From positions 1 to 7,562 of the forward strand of contig CAYQZH010000223.1 in NCBI GenBank assembly GCA_964421865.1: 7,562 bases of DNA, in the 5' to 3' direction. Below the pieces are notes generated by a model, which saw only the letters and a list, made by a program, of their open reading frames with translations, was not told the DNA's origin and did not search any database. Shown piece by piece: positions 1 to 6,372 of the stretch (position 1 is the stretch's first letter; every line of letters begins with the position of its first letter). The translations under genes and the position numbers were made by a program. Origin of the DNA: SBAX01 sp964421865. Lineage in GTDB: Bacteria > Planctomycetota > Phycisphaerae > UBA1845.

Positions 1-2
1 CT

Positions 3-605
3 GGGATAGCTTCGCCCCCGGAGCCGATCCATGACTTGTGTAGAACAACAAGGGCTGAGCCCTGGGTGTCCACCGCCAGCATCACCCTGGGGCTCTCACT
101 GTTTACGTTGGCCATGCTCGGCGGAAACGCCATCGCCGCCGAACGGGCCGACCGGTCGGCGGAGTTCCTGGCCTACTTGCCGGTGTCCCGCTGGACGATC
201 CTCGCGGGCAAGTCGCTGATCGCGCTAACGCCGGCGGTAGGGATCTGGATGGTGAATCTGGCCTTCCTATTCTGGGTCGCTCCTCGCCTGGCCGAGGGCG
301 TCTCGGCGGCGGAGATGGTTCGGCGTCCCGAAGTCCGTGAATTTTTCGACGTTTTCGGGTCGACATCGGTCCTTCTATTCGGGGCCGGTTGGTTCTGGTC
401 AGCGGTCCTCAACTCTCACGGGCTCGCGACGGGAATGAGCTTCGTCACATTGGCCGTCGTCGTCGTCGGGATGATCGGAATTGAGTACGGCCTGGGTATG
501 GTCGGTTTTGTCACGAACCAATCGCTCGTGACCACTTTTCTCATCGTGGGGATCGGCGGCTACGTAGGCGGGTGTGCCTATTATCTGCACCGCTTGGAGC
601 CGTGA
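3..605 (+). CDS. ABC-2 type transporter permease, 5'-truncated
   Basis: The frame is open to the left window edge, so the true start lies upstream; the TTG at 36 is just an internal codon. About 200 residues are visible. The sequence after the first membrane segment (ERADRSAEFLAYLPVSR, then W-x-I-x-x-GK) is the cytoplasmic loop typical of ABC-2/NatB-like permeases, where an acidic-rich segment, a 'LPVSR' turn and a GK precede the next helix. Four to five hydrophobic segments follow, ending with a short RLEP tail. Such proteins form the membrane channel of an ABC exporter and pair with an ATPase usually encoded just upstream, which would be outside this window. The substrate cannot be told. 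The gene is followed by a GC-rich hairpin. The family assignment is fairly firm; the subfamily is not. Confidence 0.8.
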   Translation, partial: GIASPPEPIHDLCRTTRAEPWVSTASITLGLSLFTLAMLGGNAIAAERADRSAEFLAYLPVSRWTILAGKSLIALTPAVGIWMVNLAFLFWVAPRLAEGVSAAEMVRRPEVREFFDVFGSTSVLLFGAGWFWSAVLNSHGLATGMSFVTLAVVVVGMIGIEYGLGMVGFVTNQSLVTTFLIVGIGGYVGGCAYYLHRLEP

Positions 606-634
606 CCAGGCCGCGCGGTGCCCTTCGCCGGGAT

Positions 635-648
635 TCGGGCGTGAAACG
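635..648 (+). repeat. Dispersed 14-bp repeat, copy 1
   Basis: TCGGGCGTGAAACG occurs here and again at 6492-6505, same orientation, both times in a non-coding gap. With one intervening mismatch the match continues through CGC. Here it forms the left arm of the hairpin at 643-661; at the second site the palindrome is not kept. Confidence 0.5.
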
Positions 649-661
649 CCGCCGGCGTTTC
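643..661 (+). terminator. Hairpin downstream of the permease, probable terminator
   Basis: GAAACGCC, a GCC loop and GGCGTTTC form a perfect 8-bp stem starting 38 bases after the permease stop codon. The position fits a terminator, but only three T follow within the stem and there is no long U tract, so a canonical intrinsic terminator is not proven. Confidence 0.45.
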
Positions 662-722
662 GGTTCGGTGACGGATTCCCGGTACGGCAAGTCCAGACGC
701 ACATCGCGGGTGGGATCGCGGG

Positions 723-731
723 TGGTATACT
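723..731 (+). promoter_or_regulatory. Extended -10 promoter for the J-domain operon
   Basis: TGGTATACT contains a TATACT -10 hexamer preceded by the TGn extension. No -35 element is visible about 17 bases upstream, as expected for extended -10 promoters. Transcription would start near 738, leaving a leader of roughly 30 bases. The leader contains GAGGAA at 753-758, ten bases before the ATG at 769. Confidence 0.5.
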
Positions 732-768
732 ATGGGAACGAGGTCGAAGGGCGAGGAACGTCGGAGCT

Positions 769-1740
769 ATGCCGAAGCGACGCGACTATTACGAGGTTCT
801 TGGAGTATCGCGCTCGGCCACGGACGCGGAAATCAAACGCGCCTACCGCACCCTCGCCAAGAAGCACCACCCCGACCGCAACCCCGGCGACGCTTCCGCG
901 GAGGTGAAATTCAAGGAGGTGCAGCGCGCCTACAGCACCTTGATCGACCCGCAGAAGCGGGCGGAGTACGATCAATTCGGCGAGGCGGCGGTGGGGCAGT
1001 GGAAGACCACGCCACAGGGGCAAAAGGTGTATCAATGGGGCGGCGGATCCACGGTCGGCGTTGACGATTTGGAGGATTTGTTCTCCGCCTTCGGCGGGGG
1101 CGAGGCCCCCAGCGTCTTCGAGCAGTTTTTCGGCGGCCCAGCGCGCCGCCCCGGGCGCACGCCCAAGCCTCGCCGGGCGGGTGACGAGGAACGAGACATC
1201 GCCCTCGCCTTCGATCAAGCGGTCAACGGCGCAACGATCGCCTTACAGGTGAACTCCGGAGATCACGGACCCGCGCAGCGTCTGGAGGTCAAGATCCCGC
1301 CGGGGGTCGAAGACGGGCAGAAGATCCGCCTCAAAGGTCGAGTCCCGGGTCTCAACGGCGGCCCGCCGGGCGATTTACTCCTCCGCTGCCGCATTGCCCC
1401 GCATCCCTACCTCACGCGAAGCGGTGCGGACATCTACGTCGATGTCCCCGTCAGCGTCACGGAGGCCGCCTTGGGGGCGAAGATCGAAGTGCCCGCGATC
1501 GACGGCCGCACGACGGTCACGCTGCCCCCCGGCACGCCCAGCGGATCCAAACTTCGGCTAAGGGGCCGGGGAGTCAAGAGGGCTGGAGGAACTGAACGGG
1601 GCGATCAGTACGTCGTGATCCAAATTGTCCCGCCCAAACCGTTGACCGACGAGCAGCAACGGCTATTTGAGCAACTGCGCGGCGTGGATTCTTCCAATCC
1701 GCGTTCGCAGTGTCCGTGGGAGCGAGGGGCCTCCCAGTGA
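769..1740 (+). CDS. J-domain co-chaperone, DnaJ/CbpA type without zinc finger
   Basis: A 323-residue Hsp40. The J domain (about residues 6-70, DYYEVLGVSRSATDAEIKRAYR) carries the HPD motif at 34-36 that stimulates DnaK ATPase. A Gly/Phe-containing linker follows (about 70-140, including FGGG and FFGG). Two substrate-binding beta domains come next, about 142-212 (VKIPPGVEDGQKIRLKG) and 216-290 (DIYVDVPVSVTEAALGAKIEVP). The CxxCxGxG cysteine cluster of canonical DnaJ is absent, so it is a class II protein like E. coli CbpA. It should act in the cytoplasm with DnaK in folding and stress protection. ATG 769 is chosen because the J domain begins at once and GAGGAA sits ten bases upstream; upstream codons in frame encode non-family sequence. 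The gene downstream overlaps its stop codon. Confidence 0.95.
   Translation: MPKRRDYYEVLGVSRSATDAEIKRAYRTLAKKHHPDRNPGDASAEVKFKEVQRAYSTLIDPQKRAEYDQFGEAAVGQWKTTPQGQKVYQWGGGSTVGVDDLEDLFSAFGGGEAPSVFEQFFGGPARRPGRTPKPRRAGDEERDIALAFDQAVNGATIALQVNSGDHGPAQRLEVKIPPGVEDGQKIRLKGRVPGLNGGPPGDLLLRCRIAPHPYLTRSGADIYVDVPVSVTEAALGAKIEVPAIDGRTTVTLPPGTPSGSKLRLRGRGVKRAGGTERGDQYVVIQIVPPKPLTDEQQRLFEQLRGVDSSNPRSQCPWERGASQ
1724..1729 (+). promoter_or_regulatory. Ribosome binding site fixing the start of the membrane protein
   Basis: GAGGGG lies seven bases before GTG 1737, inside the end of the J-domain gene. It favours this GTG over the in-frame GTG at 1710 and the ATG at 1779. Confidence 0.65.
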
Positions 1741-2117
1741 CCTCCGGCACGCCAGGCTCGGAGCAAAATCGCACCCGGATGGGGCTTGTATTCCTCGTGG
1801 TCGGCGTCGTCCTGGTGATGTGGGCCTGGGGAAGCTGGATCTTCCGCGCGTCCGTCCCGGCGGAGACCGCGGGCAGACTCGCCGAGCACGTGACCGCGGC
1901 CAAACCGGGTGTGGTCCGCGCGGCGCGATTGTCGCCGTGGGTTCTCTTGGTGGGTCTATTGCTCGTTCTCGTGGTCCTTTTCGGAAGCTACACACTGGTT
2001 CGAGCCATGCGCCGGCATCGCGCCCTCGCCGATCGGAAACGCCCGCCGCCGACCCCCGCGGATGACGCTTGGGCCATGAACAAACTACGCAATCGGCCCG
2101 ATGACGAGGAGTTGTAG
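1737..2117 (+). CDS. Small two-helix membrane protein coupled to the J-domain gene
   Basis: A 126-residue protein I do not recognise. It has two strongly hydrophobic segments, about residues 16-36 (MGLVFLVVGVVLVMWAWGSW) and 67-89 (PWVLLVGLLLVLVVLFGSY). Between them lies a roughly 30-residue loop. After the second helix comes a basic stretch (RAMRRHRALADRKR), then a polar tail ending in acidic residues. The basic stretch suggests the C-terminus is cytoplasmic, so by the positive-inside rule the N-terminus is too. The start GTG overlaps the J-domain stop as GTGA and has a GAGGGG site seven bases upstream, which indicates translational coupling. An alternative start is ATG 1779, which would leave almost nothing before the first helix. 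Context suggests a link to the chaperone at the membrane, but this is inference only. Confidence 0.75.
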   Translation: MTSGTPGSEQNRTRMGLVFLVVGVVLVMWAWGSWIFRASVPAETAGRLAEHVTAAKPGVVRAARLSPWVLLVGLLLVLVVLFGSYTLVRAMRRHRALADRKRPPPTPADDAWAMNKLRNRPDDEEL

Positions 2118-2130
2118 GGCCGATGCTCAA

Positions 2131-2163
2131 ATTGCCAATTGCCAATTGCCGATTGCCGATTGC
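2131..2163 (+). repeat. 7-bp iterated repeat, left array
   Basis: Units ATTGCCA, ATTGCCA, ATTGCCG, ATTGCCG and a partial ATTGC follow each other without gaps. The array starts 13 bases after the stop of the two-helix protein. It is an imperfect inverted counterpart of the array at 2230-2262 (about 25 of 33 positions pair). Confidence 0.8.
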
Positions 2164-2171
2164 ACTCCGAA

Positions 2172-2191
2172 CCCCAAGCGCCAGCGCGGGG
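2172..2191 (+). repeat. GC-rich imperfect palindrome between the two 7-bp arrays
   Basis: CCCC, a bulged AA, GCGC, a CA loop, GCGC and GGGG can fold into an eight-pair hairpin. Read in one frame it encodes NPKRQRG, a peptide I recall from many spurious intergenic ORFs of planctomycete genomes. That suggests a dispersed repeat rather than a local element. Confidence 0.5.
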
Positions 2192-2229
2192 CCATTGGGC
2201 CGGTCGCCGGCGCTCCCGGTTCGGATTGG

Positions 2230-2262
2230 CAATCGACAATCGAAAATCGACAATCGAAAATT
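2230..2262 (+). repeat. 7-bp iterated repeat, right array
   Basis: Units CAATCGA, CAATCGA, AAATCGA, CAATCGA and a partial AAATT. The array ends 23 bases before the reductase start codon. Together with the left array and the palindrome it fills most of the 168-base gap 2118-2285, in which I see no gene. Confidence 0.8.
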
Positions 2263-2285
2263 CTCCGGTCCGTGGGTGTTCGTCC

Positions 2286-3044
2286 ATGCAACTTAATGGC
2301 ACCGTCGCCCTTGTAACCGGCGGGGCGAAACGCGTCGGACGCGCCATTGCCCTGGAACTCGCCCGCGGCGGCTGTGACGCGGCCGTCCACTATCGTCGGT
2401 CACAAGCGGACGCGGACGCAGTGGTCGCGCTCGCGAAAGGATTGGGCCGACGGGCGATCGCCGTCGAGGGCGACCTCACCGACCCCGCCGCCTGGCCGCG
2501 GATCGTCCAACGCACCGTCGAGGAGTTCGGCCGGCTCGACATCCTGATCAACAACGCTTCGATGTTCCTTCCCCTTCCCGTTCCGGGCGCGCCGGGAGAT
2601 TCGCTGGATGGTTTTGATCCCCTGCTTTGGGACGAAATGCTTCGCACCAACCTCACCGCGCCGGTCGGGCTGTGCCATCACGCTCGACGACACTTGGCCG
2701 CAAACGGAATGGGAAAAGTCGTGAACGTGTGCGATATTGCCGCCGATCGCCCTTGGCCCGATCACTTGGCGTACTGCGCCTCCAAGGCCGGGCTGGTCGC
2801 CGTTACCAAGGCCCTCGCCCGGGCGCTGGCGCCGGAGGTTCAAGTCAACGGCGTGGCCCCGGGGATTGCCGTCTTCCCGGATGCGTATTCGGGCGAACTT
2901 CGCCGACAACTCGTCGGTCGAGTCCCCCTGAGCCGACCGGGTACGCCGGAAGAGGTCGCCCTGCTCGTGCGTTTTCTCGTGGAATCCGCGAATTACATCA
3001 CCGGCCAGATCATCCCCATCGACGGCGGCCGGAGCCTGGTGTGA
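2286..3044 (+). CDS. Short-chain dehydrogenase, pteridine reductase/FolM type
   Basis: A 252-residue NAD(P)H-dependent oxidoreductase of the SDR family. The Rossmann glycine motif TGGAKRVG is at residues 11-18; its KR pair is typical of NADPH-using pteridine reductases. NNAS at 89-92 replaces the usual NNAG. The active site reads D150, Y163 and K167 (CDIAADRPWPDHLAYCASK). Aspartate stands where most SDRs have serine, 13 residues before the tyrosine, as in trypanosomatid PTR1 and E. coli FolM. The stretches LAPEVQVNGVAP and ITGQIIPIDGGRS also resemble FolM. The likely reaction is reduction of dihydrobiopterin, dihydromonapterin or dihydrofolate in the cytoplasm. ATG 2286 is used because the family N-terminus starts there; the ribosome binding site is weak (GGG at 2274-2276). 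Exact substrate is uncertain. Confidence 0.93.
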   Translation: MQLNGTVALVTGGAKRVGRAIALELARGGCDAAVHYRRSQADADAVVALAKGLGRRAIAVEGDLTDPAAWPRIVQRTVEEFGRLDILINNASMFLPLPVPGAPGDSLDGFDPLLWDEMLRTNLTAPVGLCHHARRHLAANGMGKVVNVCDIAADRPWPDHLAYCASKAGLVAVTKALARALAPEVQVNGVAPGIAVFPDAYSGELRRQLVGRVPLSRPGTPEEVALLVRFLVESANYITGQIIPIDGGRSLV

Positions 3045-3103
3045 ACGGGCCTTGACCGCGAAAGAACGTCAATGCGATGGCCGGAACAGGAAAGCCGGTG
3101 AGA

Positions 3104-3125
3104 ATCGAATCGCGTCCCGTTTTCT
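3104..3125 (+). repeat. Inverted repeat, left end of the cassette
   Basis: Reads ATCGA, A, TCGCGTCCCGTTT, T, CT going inward. It pairs with the complement of 6405-6426, differing only at the two single bases listed. It lies in the 108-base gap between the convergent reductase and AlbA_2 genes. Confidence 0.75.
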
Positions 3126-3131
3126 GGGCCC

Positions 3132-3154
3132 GATCCCCCGGCGCCCGGGGAATC
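3132..3154. terminator. Hairpin between convergent genes, possible bidirectional terminator
   Basis: CCCCGG, a CGC loop and CCGGGG form a six-pair stem. It is extended by GAT/ATC after one C-A mismatch, and it overlaps the AlbA_2 stop codon. The location between convergent genes suits a terminator, but neither side has a T run, so this is tentative. Confidence 0.35.
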
Positions 3155-4703
3155 AACGCGACCTGAGCCTGAAACAAGCCTTCGGATCTCTGTCCATGTC
3201 TTCGCGGGTTTCATGCTCAAATATTCCCCGATCTACTAGCGAGAGCAGGAGCTTCTTCGCGGCGGGCCAACTCCTAATGCTGGTGAGTCGCTGCACTTGG
3301 CTGACGTTGATGCGCCCGTGTTCTGCGGCGAAATTAATCACGCGTTTCTCGTCCTCCTTGAGCGATTTGAAGATGGCTTCCCCTACCAACGCGGCAGCGT
3401 CCGAATCAAGCCATACCCTCCTCTGCTTGATGTTGTTGCGCAATGTAACCCGCACCTGGTGGTAGGTGTCACTACGCTGAGCAAACTCGGGAACTGGGAG
3501 GTTCATCGAGGTCATCGTGTCGCGCATGCGCCGCGTTCCTTCGCGCGCCTGCTTGACGAACCGCAGGTAAAACATCGCGTCCATGAGGTATGGATTGCGC
3601 GGGTGTTGCGTCTCGTAAATATTCTCGGGGTTGACGATGCCCGGGAATCCCCCGGGACTCTCGATCACGAGGCGGTCGTCGAACATCTTGACGAAGATAT
3701 TCATGTTGCGCAGCCCGTAAGAGCGATGAACGCACGCGTTCACGATCGCTTCGTACCAGGCTACCTCCGGATATTCAGGCGCGGTATAGAATTTTCCGTC
3801 CGGTCCTAATGCGCTAAACATCCGGAGTTGTGAACGGATGACATCTGCGGCGCGCACGATCAGGTTGGGCAGCGGGGCCTCAATCATGTCGTCCCTAATG
3901 GCGTTGAACTTCTCTCCAACTCCCTCCTGTTCTCCGTCGAACCGCAGGAACCTAATGCGGGCGCCCGCGACGACCCCCACGGGGTCCCTTGCGAAGAGAA
4001 GGGCGCATGCCTTGTTAGGAACAAAGCCTCGCGGGCCGCGTCTCCCTAAATGCCGCAACTCCAAGATCTCCGCTTCGTCAAGCGTCAGGCTCAGATCATG
4101 GCTCTGGGAATAACTTGCGACGAACTGCCGGACTAGGTCAGCGTCAAAGTCATCTGGGTAGGTTAACTGACTGCAAGCTTCAAGCTCGTCGGTCACTTCG
4201 CCTTTGGCTATCTGCAACTCGCGCACTTCTTCGTCGGACAACTTTCGCTTGCGGTCTCCCTTTCGCGTATGGACCTCGCCTTTGGCATTCTTGACGACTT
4301 TGGTCTCCCGGTAATGGACACGGAATAGCAGAACGAAGTCCTCCGAGCCGTCTTCTCGCGCGAACGACACCCGACGGGTCTCATAAATTGCATCAGGGCA
4401 GTATGTGTCGCGGGCCTGTTCAAGTTGGTTCAGCTGTTTAGTGGATAGCACGCGGCACCCATCGAGCGAGCCATTGTCACCTACGCCGATGGCAATGACA
4501 CCGCCAGCCGGTGGTGAATTGGCGAAGATCACGAAGTAATCGCCCAGGTCGGCTGCATGAATGCCTGACGGCTTGCGCTCGAACACGGCGTTCTCTCGCA
4601 GCCTACGCAAAAGGCGTTCGTCGGCTCGCGCCATTATCTCATCAGGCGTCAGTAGCTCTGCGGGCCGCCGCCAGTTGAACTCCATTTGCCCCGTGACTGC
4701 CAT
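3153..4703 (-). CDS. AlbA_2 (Schlafen-like) / HATPase_c_4 / winged-helix protein
   Basis: A 516-residue protein. Residues about 35-165 fit the AlbA_2 nucleic-acid-binding domain: NAVFERKPSG, then FANSPPAGGVIAIGVGDNGSLDG, ending in RKGDRKRKLSDEEVREL. Residues about 315-410 fit HATPase_c_4, as in RecG-like regulators: EAIVNACVHRSYG with the putative Mg-binding Asn, FDDRLVIESPGGFPG, and AREGTRRM before a PEF motif. Residues about 450-500 (EKRVINFAAEHGRINVSQVQ, then WPAAKKLLLSLVDRGIF) look like a winged helix. Such proteins are usually called DNA-binding transcriptional regulators; Schlafen AlbA_2 domains can also be nucleases. It follows the methyltransferase after 44 bases, same strand, so is probably cotranscribed. 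ATG 4703 is preceded by GGGAAG at 4715-4720. Hand-counted lines inside it are poorer in GC (47% at 4381-4440, 53% at 3421-3480) than the J-domain gene (73% at 841-900). Its role here is unknown. Confidence 0.88.
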   Translation of the reverse strand: MAVTGQMEFNWRRPAELLTPDEIMARADERLLRRLRENAVFERKPSGIHAADLGDYFVIFANSPPAGGVIAIGVGDNGSLDGCRVLSTKQLNQLEQARDTYCPDAIYETRRVSFAREDGSEDFVLLFRVHYRETKVVKNAKGEVHTRKGDRKRKLSDEEVRELQIAKGEVTDELEACSQLTYPDDFDADLVRQFVASYSQSHDLSLTLDEAEILELRHLGRRGPRGFVPNKACALLFARDPVGVVAGARIRFLRFDGEQEGVGEKFNAIRDDMIEAPLPNLIVRAADVIRSQLRMFSALGPDGKFYTAPEYPEVAWYEAIVNACVHRSYGLRNMNIFVKMFDDRLVIESPGGFPGIVNPENIYETQHPRNPYLMDAMFYLRFVKQAREGTRRMRDTMTSMNLPVPEFAQRSDTYHQVRVTLRNNIKQRRVWLDSDAAALVGEAIFKSLKEDEKRVINFAAEHGRINVSQVQRLTSIRSWPAAKKLLLSLVDRGIFEHETREDMDRDPKACFRLRSR

Positions 4704-4747
4704 CGGTGCGCTTTCTTCCCGGCCGACCAAGCCCGAACGGTCCGAGT

Positions 4748-5626
4748 TCAGGCGGTCAGCGCAGTGGTCGTCTTGGATGGATGATCGCCGCGCCCGAAGC
4801 GCAGCTCGATTACGGCGAAAAGCCCGCTGGACTCCTCTTCGGCACGGCGCTTGGCCATAGCGAAGTACGCCGGCTCGACCTCGACGCCGACGCTGTTTCG
4901 GCCGCATTTCATCGCGGCGATGCTGGTGGTCCCTGAGCCTAGGAACGGGTCGAGCACCGTGTCGCCGACGAAGGAGAACATCCGCACCAGCCGGTAGGCC
5001 AGTTTCAGCGGGAACGGCGCGGGATGGTTCTTGGTCGACGCGCCGGTGATGCTCCAGAACTGCTGGAACCACTGGTGGTATTCTTCCTTGCCCATGCGGC
5101 TGGCGTTGCGCTGGGCCTCGGTCGGCTTGCGATATCCGCCGGGCTTGCGCTGCATCAGGATGAACTCGATATCGTTCTTGATGATGGCGTTGGGTTCGTA
5201 GGGCTTGCCCAGGAACTTCGTGCCGTTGTTGACCTCGAAGTTGGCATTAGCGATCTTGTGCCAGATGATGGGGTTGAGGTTGTCGAAGCCCAGCTTGCGG
5301 CACATGACGCAGATGTCCGCGTGCAACGGCACCACCACATGCCGACCGTGCTCGCGGCGCGACAGGCACACGTCACCCACCACGCAGACTAGCCGCCCAC
5401 CCGGCACGAGCACTCGGTAACACTCGGCCCACACCTGGCGCAGGGCCTCGAGGAACTCCTCATAATCCTTCACGTGGCCAAGCTGATCGGGACTGTCGAC
5501 GTATTCCTTGAGCGTCCAGTAGGGAGGTGATGTCACCACCAGATGGACCGAGCCATCGGCTATAAAGCCAAGCTCCCGAGCGTCGCCCTGCACAAACCGG
5601 TGCAGCGTCTTGGGGAACTGGTTCAT
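4748..5626 (-). CDS. Type II DNA methyltransferase, beta class, TSPPYW
   Basis: A 292-residue AdoMet-dependent methyltransferase. Catalytic motif IV is TSPPYW at residues 32-37; motif X-like HPAPFP is at 201-206; AdoMet-binding motif I is DPFLGSGTT at 226-234, followed by GVEVEPAY. Motif IV before motif I defines the beta class. SPPY is more typical of N4-cytosine enzymes, while D/NPPY marks most N6-adenine ones, so the product base is open. It presumably protects the site cut by the adjacent PaeR7I/XhoI-type nuclease, expected CTCGAG. Its ATG overlaps the nuclease stop as ATGA, with a strong AGGAAG five bases upstream. The target-recognition region is probably the variable part, residues about 90-200. 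One CTCGAG lies within the gene. Length is normal and no motif is broken. Confidence 0.95.
   Translation of the reverse strand: MNQFPKTLHRFVQGDARELGFIADGSVHLVVTSPPYWTLKEYVDSPDQLGHVKDYEEFLEALRQVWAECYRVLVPGGRLVCVVGDVCLSRREHGRHVVVPLHADICVMCRKLGFDNLNPIIWHKIANANFEVNNGTKFLGKPYEPNAIIKNDIEFILMQRKPGGYRKPTEAQRNASRMGKEEYHQWFQQFWSITGASTKNHPAPFPLKLAYRLVRMFSFVGDTVLDPFLGSGTTSIAAMKCGRNSVGVEVEPAYFAMAKRRAEEESSGLFAVIELRFGRGDHPSKTTTALTA
5447..5452. other. CTCGAG, predicted recognition site, inside the methyltransferase gene
   Basis: One of only two CTCGAG hexamers I found in the window. It would be cut by a PaeR7I/XhoI isoschizomer if unmethylated. Two sites are close to random expectation for this length and GC content. 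Confidence 0.6.
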
Positions 5627-6366
5627 AGTTGCTTCCTGGTCGCGGCGTACGCTGCCATTTTACCCATGAGCGATGCCGCCAGCGCACGAAAGCTCAAGTC
5701 AGCGCCAGGCTCCACGTATTCGCCCGCCTGTCCCGCGACTGGCGGCGATGTCAAGAATGCCGCCGCCTCGTAGTGCCGCTCAAGGACCAGCTTTCGGCAG
5801 AACAGCTCATACCGTTTCATGTAGGATGCGTCCTTAAACTCGGCGAAGACCGGGAAATGCGGTTCCTGCACGCTCACCGGGGACCGGGCCTTCGCACAGT
5901 CTTCGAGCAGGAAGACATACCCCAGCCATGGGCGCGGCGAGTCGGCAAATGCGCCCTCCCGGTACGCTGTCCAGAGGTCCAGCGCGCTGCCCATGGCCTC
6001 TTCGCTACGATTGTTGAAGTTGTTGCCGAAGGATGGGCCGACCTGGCTCTTGAGTTCCAGCACCGCCAGAAGGTTGCCATCGGCAACAACGAGCAGGTCC
6101 CATTGCTTGGTGGGCCGGAAGTAGCCCGGCAACTCCAGGGCCCGGTTTCGGAAGATGCATGCGTCAGGTAGGCCGGCGCGAACGATCAACTCGCACAGCA
6201 CCTTGACGAAGCCATCCATCTGCTTGCCGCCCGTGACGGCGCCGCGCGCCCCTTGATCCGCAGTACCGCTGGCCATCTGCCTCTGGATTTGCGAGCCGCG
6301 CGTTGTCCAGAAAAACCGCACCGCTTCCCGCACCTGCTCCCCAACCCCCGAGAGGTCGATGTTCAT
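5623..6366 (-). CDS. Type II restriction endonuclease, PaeR7I/XhoI family
   Basis: A 247-residue nuclease, close to the roughly 246 residues of PaeR7I and XhoI. The family signature is clear: QGARGAVTGGKQMDGF, ELPGYFRPTKQWDLLVV, LELKSQVGPSFGNNFNNR, then EEAMGSALDLWTAYREGAF and SYMKRYELFCRKLVLERHYEAAAF. The PD-(D/E)xK catalytic residues are D90, E104 and K106 (WDLLVV then ELK). The family cuts CTCGAG after the first C in a Mg-dependent reaction on unmethylated DNA. It is the first gene of the operon and its stop overlaps the methyltransferase start as ATGA. The start is uncertain: ATG 6390 would add eight residues (MGRLYRLG). I prefer 6366 from family length and promoter position; neither has a good Shine-Dalgarno sequence. 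Activity and exact specificity are inferred from the family. Confidence 0.95.
   Translation of the reverse strand: MNIDLSGVGEQVREAVRFFWTTRGSQIQRQMASGTADQGARGAVTGGKQMDGFVKVLCELIVRAGLPDACIFRNRALELPGYFRPTKQWDLLVVADGNLLAVLELKSQVGPSFGNNFNNRSEEAMGSALDLWTAYREGAFADSPRPWLGYVFLLEDCAKARSPVSVQEPHFPVFAEFKDASYMKRYELFCRKLVLERHYEAAAFLTSPPVAGQAGEYVEPGADLSFRALAASLMGKMAAYAATRKQL
5632..5637 (-). promoter_or_regulatory. Ribosome binding site of the methyltransferase
   Basis: AGGAAG on the - strand, five bases before the ATG at 5626 and within the last codons of the nuclease gene. It is much stronger than anything in front of the nuclease gene, so the methyltransferase can be initiated independently as well as by coupling. 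Confidence 0.7.
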
Positions 6367-6372
6367 GCCCAG

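Noticed and set aside
574..768. Upstream extension of the J-domain frame to 574
   Set aside because: It overlaps the permease end, the hairpin and the -10 promoter; the J domain starts directly after ATG 769.
2139..2285. Upstream extension of the reductase frame through the 7-bp arrays
   Set aside because: The translated part is repeat peptide (for example NRKSTIEN); reductase homology begins at ATG 2286.
3297..3809. + strand frame of 170 codons over the AlbA_2 gene
   Set aside because: It is antisense to the well-supported AlbA_2 coding sequence and shows no domain of its own.
4704..5072. Upstream extension of the AlbA_2 reading frame to 5072
   Set aside because: The extra 123 residues are Arg-rich and lie over the 3' end of the methyltransferase in another frame; ATG 4703 has a ribosome binding site and starts just before the family domain.
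5629..6171. + strand frame of 180 codons over the nuclease gene
   Set aside because: Antisense shadow of the PaeR7I-family gene, whose signature motifs are unambiguous.
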